Positions 56,300 to 64,000 of a DNA stretch of 64,000 bases are shown here, in pieces. The notes beneath the pieces are model-generated. The model did no database searches. It was given only the letters and a program-made list of their open reading frames with translations, and had not been told where the DNA came from. The stretch covers positions 1-64,000 of the forward strand of contig JASHOR010000131.1 of the NCBI GenBank assembly GCA_030041005.1. The letters are read 5' to 3'. How positions within the stretch are numbered: the stretch's first letter is position 1; each line of letters starts with the position of its first letter. This stretch comes from Xanthobacteraceae bacterium. GTDB lineage: Bacteria; Pseudomonadota; Alphaproteobacteria; Rhizobiales; Xanthobacteraceae. Made by a program: the position numbers and the translations under genes.

Positions 56300-57622
56300 C
56301 TACTCCGGCATAGGCTCATGCGCCGTCTCGCGCGTGGATAAAACCGCCGTCAGGCTGACAAGAGCGAGCACCATGAGGTATGTGGAGATCGGCCAGGTTG
56401 CGCCGCCGAAATAATTCACCGAGACGGCTGCAATCAGCGGCGTTATGCCGCCGAAGATCGCGGCCCCGATCTGAAAGCCGATGGAAACGCCGCTGTAGCG
56501 CGCGTTGGTGCCGAACAGTTCCGGCATCAGACTGGCATGCATCGAATACATGATGCCTTGACCGAGGCTGATGCCCAGCGCCAGCGCCGGCAGGATCACC
56601 GCCGGATTGCGCGTGTTGAGCAGCCAGAACATCGGGAAGGCGGCGATCAGGCAGAAGATTGCTCCGGTGGCGAATACGGTGCGCCGGCCGAGCTTGTCGG
56701 AGAGGTAGCCGGCCAGCGGCACGACGACGATTCCGCATGCCGCTGCGAGCAGAATGGCGTCGAGCACGAACTGCCGCGGCATATGCAGACGATTGGTGAG
56801 ATATGACACTGCATAGATCGCGAACATGCCGGTCCACGCCACCTCGCAGGTCTTCAGGCCGATCGAGGTGTACATCGCACGCCGGTAGGTCGTCAGCACT
56901 TCCACCAACGGAACCTTCGCCTGCCTGCCGGCTTTCCGCATTTGTACAAAGGCCGGCGTTTCATGCAGCCGGTAGCGGATGAAAAGCCCGACCGCGACGA
57001 GGAGGATGCTCAGCAAGAATGGAATCCGCCACGCCCCGCTTAGAAAGCTGCCAGCGAATATCAGCGCCGTGAGGGCGAAGACGGCGTTGGCGATCAAGCG
57101 CCCGACCGGATTACCCAGTTGAACCAAGCCGCCGAACCAGCCGCGCCGATTGGCCGGCGCTGATTCGGCGACCATCAGGACGGCACCGCCCCATTCGCCG
57201 CCAAGGCCAAGCCCTTGTACCAGCCGAAGCGCAACCAAAAGAACAGGCGCCCAGATGCCGACCTGCTGATAAGTGGGGAGGCAGCCGACCAGGAAACTCC
57301 CGAGGCCCATGATCGTCATCGACAGCATCAGCATGTTGCGGCGACCAAAGCGATCGCCGAAATGCCCGAAGATGAGACCGCCCAGCGGTCGCGATAAGTA
57401 GCCCACCGCATAGACGCTGAAAGCGGAAACGACGCTGATGCGCGCGTCCGCCGAGGGAAAGAACAGTTTGCCAAACACCAGCGCGGCGGCAGTGCCGTAA
57501 ATCAGAAAGTCATACCATTCGATAACTGATCCGATGAGGCTCGCGGAGATGACGCGACCCATCGGAACCTCGGACTTGGCTTCCGGAGGAAATCCGGAAC
57601 GGGCGAGATTGGTGACCGCCAT
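56300..57622 (-). CDS. MFS transporter, MHS (metabolite:H+ symporter) family
   Basis: A 440-residue carrier with the MHS hallmarks: SLIGSVIEWYDFLIYGTAAALVF, RPLGGLIFGHFGDRFGRRNML and GLGLGGEWGGAVLMVAE. Twelve hydrophobic segments. Substrates of the family include dicarboxylates, shikimate and betaines; specificity here is unknown. It lies downstream of aldolase copy 2 on the same strand (81-base gap), so the pair is probably one operon under operator site 3. It converges with the XRE-cupin regulator. Confidence 0.92.
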   Translation of the reverse strand: MAVTNLARSGFPPEAKSEVPMGRVISASLIGSVIEWYDFLIYGTAAALVFGKLFFPSADARISVVSAFSVYAVGYLSRPLGGLIFGHFGDRFGRRNMLMLSMTIMGLGSFLVGCLPTYQQVGIWAPVLLVALRLVQGLGLGGEWGGAVLMVAESAPANRRGWFGGLVQLGNPVGRLIANAVFALTALIFAGSFLSGAWRIPFLLSILLVAVGLFIRYRLHETPAFVQMRKAGRQAKVPLVEVLTTYRRAMYTSIGLKTCEVAWTGMFAIYAVSYLTNRLHMPRQFVLDAILLAAACGIVVVPLAGYLSDKLGRRTVFATGAIFCLIAAFPMFWLLNTRNPAVILPALALGISLGQGIMYSMHASLMPELFGTNARYSGVSIGFQIGAAIFGGITPLIAAVSVNYFGGATWPISTYLMVLALVSLTAVLSTRETAHEPMPE

Positions 57623-57703
57623 GATCGAGTCCTCCCCAAAAGCCTTGCCGATCGAGCCAAAACGGGCGCGCGTTCTACGCGCGATAGCCGTTCGGCCCGA
57701 GCC

Positions 57704-58483
57704 TTAATTGATTATGGTTGGGTCGCGCCGGAGCGAGCGTCGAGCGTAGTAGAAGAAAGTCATAGCAATCGCCCGCGCCTTCAACCGATAATCGTGAGCC
57801 TCCGCAGCCAAAGCCGGATCGATAGCTTGGATTTTGCCGGCGCTCATCGCCATTAATTGCAGCCGCGCGGCGCGCTCGATGAAGAGCGCCATGACAGCCG
57901 CTTCCTCGACGCTGCCGCAGGCCGTCAACTGGCCGTGATGAGCGAGCAGAATGGCACGCTTGTTGCCGATCGCCTCAGAGATGATGCGGCCTTCCTCATC
58001 ACCGATTGGCGTGCCCGGCCATTCCGACAACCAGGCGCAATCGTCGTGAAACAAGCTCGTGTCCATGTGCGCAACCGCAAGCGGCACTCCGATCATTGAC
58101 AGCGCCGACACATAGGGCGCGTGCGTGTGGGTAATGGCGCGCACATGCGGCTTGGCACGGTAGATCCACAGATGAAAGCGGTTTGACGGATTAGGCATGC
58201 CGTCGCCTTCGAGCACGTTGAGGTCATCATCGCAGAGCAAGAGGTTTGCCGCGGTAATCTCCTCGAGTCCGAGGCCGAAGCGGAGCATGTAATAAGTGCC
58301 CGGCCTGTCGGCGCGGGCCGAGAGCTGGCCGGCAAGACCTGAATCGTGCCCGTCGGCCGCCAGCATGCGGCAGGCGAGCGCCAGCTTCTGCCGGGCGGAC
58401 CATTGCGGCACGACAAAATGCTTGTCCATCCGTTCGGTCGTCTGCTGGTGATAGTCGGCCTTGTCGCGAACGACAACGTTCAT
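57704..58483 (-). CDS. Class II aldolase/adducin family protein, copy 2
   Basis: A 259-residue paralogue of the protein at 53211-53990, with the same length and no gaps; differences cluster at residues 13-30 and at the C-terminus. The zinc-site segments AITHTHAPYVSALSM and LLAHHGQLTAC are kept. The ATG at 58483 has GAAAGGA a few bases upstream. Operator candidate 3 lies 38 bases upstream. Orientation is opposite to copy 1, so the two copies face each other around the aminotransferase, regulator and MFS genes. Confidence 0.88.
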   Translation of the reverse strand: MNVVVRDKADYHQQTTERMDKHFVVPQWSARQKLALACRMLAADGHDSGLAGQLSARADRPGTYYMLRFGLGLEEITAANLLLCDDDLNVLEGDGMPNPSNRFHLWIYRAKPHVRAITHTHAPYVSALSMIGVPLAVAHMDTSLFHDDCAWLSEWPGTPIGDEEGRIISEAIGNKRAILLAHHGQLTACGSVEEAAVMALFIERAARLQLMAMSAGKIQAIDPALAAEAHDYRLKARAIAMTFFYYARRSLRRDPTIIN

Positions 58484-58981
58484 GCGAAATCCTTTCGGTC
58501 ATGCCACCTCTTATCCCATGTGACACAATGTGTCCGCAGGCACGCCCTGTCAAGGCGCGCCGGAGGCGTGTCGTCTTGTCGCGGAACCGCAAAGGTCGTC
58601 GCAGCCGCTGCACTTGGTGCGCGCCGAAATCTTCATTGAGTCCACAAGGTTGGGCCGATGTGATGGTCCCGCCGTGCCGCTGATGAGCTGCCGCTGGAGC
58701 GGACACGGTAGATAATTACAGCGTGCCAAAAGCGACATCGCGCCTCACCCAGCGTTGAACCCACTGGTGTACGTTGGCTGAGAGCTGGTGGCGACGGGAC
58801 ATGCCGCGATCCCGCAAGTGACTGCTGGCGTTGCTGCCTGCGGCGGGCAATGAATTCTTCCAGACTTCTCAATCAGCGGCGCGGTTCTGTCAGAGCGAAT
58901 CGTCGTCCTTCAACAATTCGAATGGAAGCGAGCGAAGTAATGTAAAATCGGCCGGCGCGCGCCGCACAAGGGAGGGCAGTC
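58484..58981. other. Divergent intergenic region between aldolase copy 2 and Bug protein gene
   Basis: About 500 bases without a supportable gene. The left part holds operator candidate 3. The rest is mixed sequence with short shadow frames on both strands and no repeat family that I recognise; no second GACAC-N3-GTGTC site is seen near the rightward Bug gene. The ribosome site GGGAGGG (about 58970-58976) of that gene is at the right end. Confidence 0.5.
58522..58534. promoter_or_regulatory. Operator candidate 3, GACAC-AAT-GTGTC (aldolase copy 2)
   Basis: GACACAATGTGTC is a perfect 5-3-5 inverted repeat 38 bases upstream of the aldolase copy 2 start (minus strand). With flanks it reads TGTGACACAATGTGTCCGC, sharing GTGACACA with site 2. 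It is the third occurrence of the motif, again directly upstream of an island gene. Confidence 0.65.
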
Positions 58982-59944
58982 GTGAAAAGGATCGCAATGA
59001 TTGCGCTGGTGCTGTCTGCAATTGCCGGCAGCTCCGTCGGTTACGCCGCCGATTATCCCTCGCATTCGATCCGACTGATTGTCGGCTTCCCGCCGGGATC
59101 GGCCGCCGACCTCACCGCGCGCTTGGTGGGGGAACAGATGAGTAAGATCTTGGGTCAGCAACTCGTCGTGGAGACCCATCCCGGAGCCTCAAGCAGCATC
59201 GCCGCGGAGACCGTCGCTCGTGCGTCGCCGGATGGCTATACGCTCTACATTGGCACATCGACGAACGTGACCGACGCCGTCACGAATCCCAACTTGCGCT
59301 TCGACTTTACCAAGGATTTCGCTCCGATCACGCCGCTGACCGCGCTGCCGCTCGTCCTTGCAGTCAATCCCTCGCTCGGCATTTCGGATTTCCAGGGGCT
59401 GATCGCGCTGGCGCGGTCGAAGCCCGGCGCACTCACCTATGCGTCGGTCGGTATTGGCTCCGTTCCTCAACTCGCCTGCGAACTCATCAGTATCCGCGAG
59501 CACATCAAGCTCGTTCACGTGCCCTATCCGGGCAGCCCGCAGGCGGTCACCGATCTGCTGGCCGGCCGGGTATCGATGATGCTGGGCGTGGCTTCGACGA
59601 TCATGCCCTTCGTCGAATCCGGTCGGCTGAAAGCGCTCGCCGTTAGCTCCGCAAAGCGGGCGCGGACCGTCCCAAATCTGCCGACAATCGAGGAGCTCGG
59701 CGTGCCCGACTTCGATGCCACGGTGTGGTTTGGTCTCATGGCGCCAGCCGGCACGCCGCGCCCAATCGTTGACAAGCTCGCCGCCGCGGCCAACGCGGCG
59801 TTGAAATCGCCACAGGTGGATTCAAAGCTCGCCGCCGCGAAGTTCGAGCCGCTCGGCGGCTCACCCGACGAGTTTGCCGCCTTTATCGCGCGCGAGACCG
59901 CCAAGTGGCGCGCGGTCGCCAGGGCCACCGGCTTGGCAAAATAA
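58982..59944 (+). CDS. Bug/TctC-family substrate-binding protein, second copy type
   Basis: A 320-residue periplasmic protein starting at GTG (58982) with GGGAGGG upstream. Signal peptide MKRIAMIALVLSAIAGSSVGYAAD is clear. Family blocks: IRLIVGFPPGSAADLTARLVGEQMS, ETHPGASSSIAAETVARASPDGYTLYIG, VPYPGSPQAVTDLLAGRVSMMLG and APAGTPRPIVDKLAAAANAAL. It is only moderately similar to the Bug protein at 47856-48830. Ligand unknown; location next to the aldolase operon suggests uptake or sensing of the same compound class. Confidence 0.9.
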   Translation: MKRIAMIALVLSAIAGSSVGYAADYPSHSIRLIVGFPPGSAADLTARLVGEQMSKILGQQLVVETHPGASSSIAAETVARASPDGYTLYIGTSTNVTDAVTNPNLRFDFTKDFAPITPLTALPLVLAVNPSLGISDFQGLIALARSKPGALTYASVGIGSVPQLACELISIREHIKLVHVPYPGSPQAVTDLLAGRVSMMLGVASTIMPFVESGRLKALAVSSAKRARTVPNLPTIEELGVPDFDATVWFGLMAPAGTPRPIVDKLAAAANAALKSPQVDSKLAAAKFEPLGGSPDEFAAFIARETAKWRAVARATGLAK

Positions 59945-60229
59945 ATAAAGCGGCTCCTCATGCCAGGCGCGCTGGGACACTTTACCCTGCGAGGATGAAT
60001 TGACTTCGCGCATCGTGCCTATTGTTGGACCTTCGCATGAGCCGCGTCGTCGCGTCTATGAAGGCGCGAACTTTTGGCTGATTCCGAGTCCTGTCCGGGA
60101 AGTAAGGAATCCGGCGACCGGAATACGTGCTACAAAAGCGAAAGAGCTAAATCCCGGTCTGTACTCAGCGTCTGCACTCGGCGCGAGGCCAGGAACACAA
60201 AACATCCCGGGCATCAACGTATCAGGGTC

Positions 60230-60795
60230 ATGTCCGCGCCCAGCATTGCCAGACTAGCAGGTCGTCGGGTCTTCGGCCTCGACCCGGCCGGCTATCACAG
60301 CGCGCGGCCCGATTATCCGGGCTGGGTGTACCAGACGCTGCGCTCTCGACGCGGCCTGACCCGCGGCGCGGCGGCATTCGAGATTGGCGCGGGAACGGGC
60401 ATTGCAACCCGCCATCTTCTTGATCTCGGTGCGGAGCCCTTGGTCGCCGTAGAGCCGACGCTCGCCTCGCTGGCTTCCTCCAACGCAACAATCCGGACTC
60501 AGCGTTGAAGGTCCTCGTCTGCGCCTTTGAGGATGCGGTGCTTGAAAACTTCGCTTTTGACCTTGGTGTCTGCGCTACCGCATTTCACTGGATTGAAGAG
60601 GATACAGCACTTGCCAAGATCGCACGACTTCTTCGTCCCGGCGGCTGGTGGGCGGCGTTCTGGAATGTGTTCGGCGATGACAGCCGGCTCGCAACCGGTC
60701 CCGATTGTGACACTATTACGACGTTGGATCAGGGGCTATCAAACCAAAGTCCCCTGCGCAAGCGATGTGCGAATTCGCGCTGCAATATGGAATAG
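60230..60795 (+). pseudogene. Class I SAM-dependent methyltransferase, frameshifted and truncated
   Basis: From ATG 60230 the frame encodes MSAPSIARLAGRRVFG and SAM motif I FEIGAGTGIATRHLLDLGA, then loses similarity and stops at 60508. In another frame, continuous similarity resumes at about 60475: FLQRNNPDSALKVLV, then FDLGVCATAFHWIEEDTALAKIARLLRPGGWWAAFWNVFGDDSR. The switch must lie near 60470-60478. After GDDSR the sequence decays and the normal C-terminal part of about 80-100 residues is missing. This looks like one methyltransferase gene with an indel and a 3' deletion. The 285 bases upstream hold no supportable gene. Confidence 0.7.
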
Positions 60796-60856
60796 GACTC
60801 GTTGAATGCCGTTCGACCGGACGTGGAATGGTATCCGGGCCGGACAAGGCTGAGAG

Positions 60857-60933
60857 TGGTAGCGGAGGACGGATTTGAACCGCCGACACACGGATTATGA
60901 TTCCGCTGCTCTAACCAGCTGAGCTACTCCGCC
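60857..60933 (-). tRNA. tRNA-Met (CAT), elongator type
   Basis: Read on the minus strand, the 77-nt sequence begins GGCGGAGTAGCTCAGCTGGT and ends CTCCGCTACCA with encoded CCA. The acceptor stem GGCGGAG pairs with CTCCGCT apart from a G-T pair at the end. The anticodon loop AATCATAAT carries CAT flanked by GCGGA/TCCGT, and the T-loop is GTTCAAATC. An initiator tRNA would have a mismatched first pair and GGG/CCC anticodon-stem pairs, which are absent. A CAT tRNA could also be Ile2 after lysidine modification, but the body resembles alphaproteobacterial elongator Met. Confidence 0.93.
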
Positions 60934-61112
60934 ATTGCAGGGCCCAGCCGGAAGGTCGACCGGCCATGCCCGAGCCGGGCAAGATTTAGGGCAGTTCGGG
61001 GCGCTTTTAAAGGGCCGTCCGGGGGGCTCAGTACGCATCCGCTCATCGTCTGATGCGGTCTCGCGATAGGCATCGGCAGTTCTCGCGCGACATCCAAGCG
61101 ACCGTAGGAATG

Positions 61113-61793
61113 CTAGGTCGATGCGGGCGCTAGACCCTCCCCGTCGGCGAAACCGCCGAGCTTGGCAAATCGGATCAGTGAAAAGTGGCCGAGCGGCGGC
61201 ATCGGGCGGCGTTCGACGATACGCACGCCGTGATGGTGCGCCGCCCACGCTACCAGGCGTTCCCAGCGAAATTCCGGTTGCCATCCGAGCCGCCGCGCGA
61301 GCGGCGCAAGCCAGGCTTCGAGGGTTGCGCGAAACCCCGCCTCGGCGCCGAGGTGGTTTATCAGAATAATCTCGCCGCCGGGCTTCACGACACGCGCAAA
61401 TTCATCGAGGGTGGCTTCCGGCTCCGGCACCACCGTAATGACGTACTGGGCGACCACGACGTCGAATGCCCCGTCCGCAAAGGCGAGATGCTGCGCGTCC
61501 ATGACCGCGAGGCCCTCGACGTTGACGAGCCGGTGCTCGTCCACGCGGGCCTTGGCCTTGCGCAACATCGGTTCCGAAAGATCGATGCCGGTAATTCGAT
61601 TGGTCCAGGCATATTCAGGCAAGGACAGGCCGGTTCCGACGCCGACTTCGAGGATACGGCCGCCGACGCGCTCGGCGGCGGCGACAGAGGCCTTGCGGCC
61701 ACGCTCGAACACCGAGCCGAACACCAAGTCATAGACCGGCGCCCAGCGCGCGTAAGCTCTTTCGATTTGACCTGTTTCAAGTTCCGCCGGCAT
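61113..61793 (-). CDS. Class I SAM-dependent methyltransferase, PmtA (phosphatidylethanolamine N-methyltransferase)-like
   Basis: A 226-residue methyltransferase of the rhizobial Pmt/UbiE-like group. It has YARWAPVYDLVFGSVFERGRKASV at the N-terminus, SAM motif I ILEVGVGTGLSLPEY, GIDLSEPMLRKAKARV, and FDVVVAQYVITVVPEPEATLDEFARVVKPGG. The VYDLVFG and YVITVVP blocks are those I associate with phosphatidylethanolamine methylation for phosphatidylcholine synthesis. ATG at 61793 is chosen; a longer frame runs antisense-like into mnmA and is rejected. It follows mnmA on the same strand after 41 bases. Confidence 0.82.
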   Translation of the reverse strand: MPAELETGQIERAYARWAPVYDLVFGSVFERGRKASVAAAERVGGRILEVGVGTGLSLPEYAWTNRITGIDLSEPMLRKAKARVDEHRLVNVEGLAVMDAQHLAFADGAFDVVVAQYVITVVPEPEATLDEFARVVKPGGEIILINHLGAEAGFRATLEAWLAPLARRLGWQPEFRWERLVAWAAHHHGVRIVERRPMPPLGHFSLIRFAKLGGFADGEGLAPAST

Positions 61794-61834
61794 GGCAACG
61801 GTCGCTGTCTTGCTGCCAATTCCTTCCAGCGCAC

Positions 61835-63025
61835 TTAGCGAGCGGCGGTCAACGCCGCGGCGCTTTCCTTCCCTGTCTCGGCCGCCGCCGTGCTCGCGAT
61901 GATGCCGCCGCCCAGCACGCGCGCCTGGCCTTCGGCTGCGTCGTAGAATACGCACGCCTGTCCGGGCGAGACGCCGTCCTCGCCGGCGATCAGCTCGACA
62001 TCGACGTCGCTGCCGCGACATGACGGACGCAGCCAAGCCGGCTGCGGCGGTCTTGTCGAGCGCACCTTGACGTAAATCTCGGCGGGACGGCACGCTGCCG
62101 CCTCTTCGATCGAGCCATCGCCAAGCCAATTGATTTCGCGCAGCTTGATCCGACTCGTGCGCAGCGTCTCGCGTGGTCCGACGACGACGCGGCGAGCCGC
62201 CGCGTCAAGCCGCACCACGTAGAGCGGCGAGCCGGTGGCGATGCCAAGCCCGCGGCGCTGGCCGACGGTGAAATGAATGATGCCATGGTGATGGCCCAGA
62301 ACGTGTCCATCGAGGTCAATGATTTCACCTGGCCCTGAAGCGCCGGGCCGCAGCCGCTCGATCACTTGCGCGTAATGGCCGGTCGGCACGAAGCAGATAT
62401 CCTGGCTGTCCTGCTTGTCGGCGACGGGAAGGCCGAAGTGGCGGGCAAGCTCGCGCGTTTCCGCCTTGGTGCGGTCGCCGAGCGGAAAGCGCAGCAGCTC
62501 AAGTTGAGCGCGCGTCGTGGCGAACAAAAAATAGCTCTGATCGCGTTCGGCTTCGCGAGCCCGAAACAGCCCGCGGCTGCCATCCGGCAGTGACCGCGAA
62601 GCGACATAGTGGCCAGTCGCCAAAAACTTTGCCCCGAGCTCGCGCGCGGTCTCCAGCAGATCGCGGAACTTGATCGATTGATTGCATTCCACGCATGGAA
62701 CCGGCGTTTCGCCGGACACGTAGCTGTCGACAAAGCGGTCGATGACCGCTTCCCTGAAACGGCTCTCGTAGTTGAGAACATAGTGCGGGATACCGATGCG
62801 CTCGGCGACCGCCCGGGCATCATGGATGTCGCGTCCGGCGCAGCAGGCGCCCTTGCGGTGGGTGGCCGCACCGTGATCGTAGAGCTGCAGGGTGATGCCG
62901 ATGACGTCGTAGCCGGCATCGGCAAGAAGCGCCGCGGTGACCGACGAATCGACGCCTCCCGACATGGCGACGACAACGCGCGTATCGGATGGCCGCCCGC
63001 CAATGTCGAGATCATGCAGCATCAT
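61835..63025 (-). CDS. mnmA: tRNA-specific 2-thiouridylase MnmA
   Basis: MnmA thiolates U34 in the wobble position of Lys, Glu and Gln tRNAs. In the 396-residue product (from ATG 63025) the ATP-pyrophosphatase loop is SGGVDSS (22-28), the catalytic cysteines are Cys114 ([10 protein letters not shown]) and Cys211 (SQDICFVP), with [19 protein letters not shown] in the tRNA-binding part. Two adjacent ATG codons (63025, 63022) follow an AGGAG; the upstream in-frame ATG at 63064 is less likely. The Ala/Glu-rich tail after GGGIIAS is variable in the family. Confidence 0.96.
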   Translation of the reverse strand: MMLHDLDIGGRPSDTRVVVAMSGGVDSSVTAALLADAGYDVIGITLQLYDHGAATHRKGACCAGRDIHDARAVAERIGIPHYVLNYESRFREAVIDRFVDSYVSGETPVPCVECNQSIKFRDLLETARELGAKFLATGHYVASRSLPDGSRGLFRAREAERDQSYFLFATTRAQLELLRFPLGDRTKAETRELARHFGLPVADKQDSQDICFVPTGHYAQVIERLRPGASGPGEIIDLDGHVLGHHHGIIHFTVGQRRGLGIATGSPLYVVRLDAAARRVVVGPRETLRTSRIKLREINWLGDGSIEEAAACRPAEIYVKVRSTRPPQPAWLRPSCRGSDVDVELIAGEDGVSPGQACVFYDAAEGQARVLGGGIIASTAAAETGKESAAALTAAR

Positions 63026-63339
63026 ACCGCGGACATGCTCCTGGACGCTCCGTCGCGACCACATGGCACCAAGCCTAAGCCACAAGGAAGGCATCCAACC
63101 ATACTACATACTATAAGTGGGGTCGGTTGGCTCCGCCATGGTTGCGGTCCTCCGGCAGCAATAGCCGTCGGCTGCTTCGGTCGCGGGCAAATTTTGCCCG
63201 GTTGCAGGCGATGGGAGGCGCTTTATGCCGCGCGCAGACGAGGCCAAGTTATTGTGTTGTCGCAACTTCTCGCCGCTGGATGCGTGGCCCGCGGGTTGCA
63301 AGCGAAGTTGGGCTTGTCGCCCTCTCCGGGAGCGCCGCA
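63026..63339. other. Intergenic region between mnmA and the FliK-like gene
   Basis: This roughly 310-base divergent region must hold promoters for mnmA (leftward) and the Ala/Ser-rich gene (rightward). I see no supportable gene or repeat in it. An AT-rich stretch (CATACTACATACTATAAGTG, about 63098-63117) is the only promoter-like composition. The GGGAG ribosome site of the rightward gene is at its end (63328-63332). Confidence 0.4.
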
Positions 63340-64000
63340 GTGCCGAGTTCTCCGAGTATCACGTCAGACCCCGGCGCCACACCCCCGCTTGCGTCGCCGC
63401 GATCACAGGTCGGTGCGGCCACCGTGCAGGTGGACATGCCGTTTGCCGACCTGCTTGAGACCAACGGCGCGCCGCCCCTTACGACCAATGGGTCTGCCGC
63501 ATCGTCGCCGTCAGAGTCCCAGACGCCGCAGCCTACGGTGGCGGATGGAAACGGTCGCGCGTCGGCCAGCCTTGCGGCCGATAGCGTGAGTGCGGCCGGC
63601 GGTACGCAACAAAATGCCCGAATGGGCACCGCACTTGCCGGAACATCGCGTGCGAATGGGGCAGCCGCCAATTCGGCCGCGCGCTCGGCCCAGTTTCATA
63701 GCGCGAGATGGAGTCGGTCGCGTGCCGCGTCGGCGAATTCGAACGCCGCTGATGCAAACACCACCGCCACCGCCGCCGACTCTGCGTCCGACTCGTCGGG
63801 CGGCGGAAGCGACGCGCAAATCGCTGCGAAAGCGAGTGATGGGTCAACAAACCCCTCAAACGATTCGGCGGCGCAAACTGACGCGCGCGATTCTCTGGCA
63901 GCGAGCGTCAGCGCCGCGGCGGCAGCCGCCATGGCAGCAAACGCTGCCAACGTTTCCGCCGGCTCCGGCGCAATAGCGGCGCCGAAGGTAACCTCCGCCC
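63340..64000 (+). CDS. Ala/Ser/Thr-rich protein, possible flagellar hook-length control protein FliK (N-terminal part)
   Basis: From GTG 63340 (GGGAG seven bases upstream) a frame stays open to the window end, 220 codons. The sequence is low-complexity, rich in Ala, Ser, Thr, Asn and Gly, without signal peptide or membrane segment. The VDMPFADLLET segment near residues 32-42 followed by a long disordered Ala/Ser tract resembles the N-terminal half of alphaproteobacterial FliK proteins, whose folded C-terminal switch domain would lie outside the window. That assignment is tentative; a different disordered secreted or surface protein is possible. Confidence 0.45.
   Translation, partial: MPSSPSITSDPGATPPLASPRSQVGAATVQVDMPFADLLETNGAPPLTTNGSAASSPSESQTPQPTVADGNGRASASLAADSVSAAGGTQQNARMGTALAGTSRANGAAANSAARSAQFHSARWSRSRAASANSNAADANTTATAADSASDSSGGGSDAQIAAKASDGSTNPSNDSAAQTDARDSLAASVSAAAAAAMAANAANVSAGSGAIAAPKVTSA

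Noticed and set aside
60000-60257. Small rightward frame of 85 codons upstream of the broken methyltransferase
   Set aside because: Starts at TTG without a good ribosome site, matches nothing I recognise and overlaps the methyltransferase start; may be a decayed fragment.
60857-60933. tRNA-Met as an integration (att) site for the catabolic island
   Set aside because: No integrase gene and no second copy of the tRNA 3' end was noticed in the window.

Overview
The window looks like chromosome of a high-GC alphaproteobacterium of the order Hyphomicrobiales, most likely in the Bradyrhizobium / Rhodopseudomonas / Pseudolabrys neighbourhood. Reasons: the gene orders argJ-ppiC-secA, rmuC-def-fmt-truA and methyltransferase-mnmA; the abundance of HAAT-type ABC transporters and Bug-type binding proteins; and intergenic palindromes of the kind I associate with those genera. 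I see no phage, insertion sequence, CRISPR array or rRNA operon. One tRNA gene (elongator Met, CAT) is present.

Layout. 1-7028: housekeeping genes (argJ partial, ppiC-like, secA, a DMT permease, ubiG). 7291-16111: a five-gene branched-chain-type ABC importer, then a bicupin, an EutA-like ATPase and a 4,5-dihydroxyphthalate-decarboxylase-like protein; several palindromic repeats sit exactly at gene boundaries here. 16168-21853: envelope genes (unknown secreted protein, large bifunctional PBP, AmpG-like permease). 22082-26027: rmuC (compositionally unlike its neighbours), def, fmt, truA. 26146-30714: a second complete branched-chain-type ABC importer on the minus strand. 30999-36320: sugar/trehalose genes (GH15 hydrolase, glucose-dehydrogenase-like enzyme, a homologue of the Anabaena sensory rhodopsin transducer, otsA). 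36370-47135: Kef-type antiporter, enolase-superfamily enzyme, three-subunit molybdenum hydroxylase, cysJ-cysI sulfite reductase. 47288-47743: chimeric gene remnant. 47856-59944: a catabolic island with a tandem-nitrilase protein, MFS carriers, amidohydrolase, two Bug binding proteins, two closely related class II aldolases, a serine-glyoxylate-type aminotransferase and an XRE-cupin regulator. 60230-64000: broken methyltransferase, tRNA-Met, methyltransferase, mnmA, and the start of an Ala/Ser-rich FliK-like protein.

The most distinctive signal is in the catabolic island. A 13-bp inverted repeat, GACAC-N3-GTGTC, occurs about 40-60 bp upstream of three start codons: the tandem nitrilase operon, aldolase copy 1 and aldolase copy 2. 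The only regulator-like gene in the island lies between the two aldolases, so I infer one regulon, possibly controlled by that XRE-cupin protein. Other points of interest are dispersed palindromes that contribute stop codons and translation starts to flanking genes, an EutA-like factor without visible ethanolamine ammonia-lyase, and an ASRT-family protein among trehalose genes.
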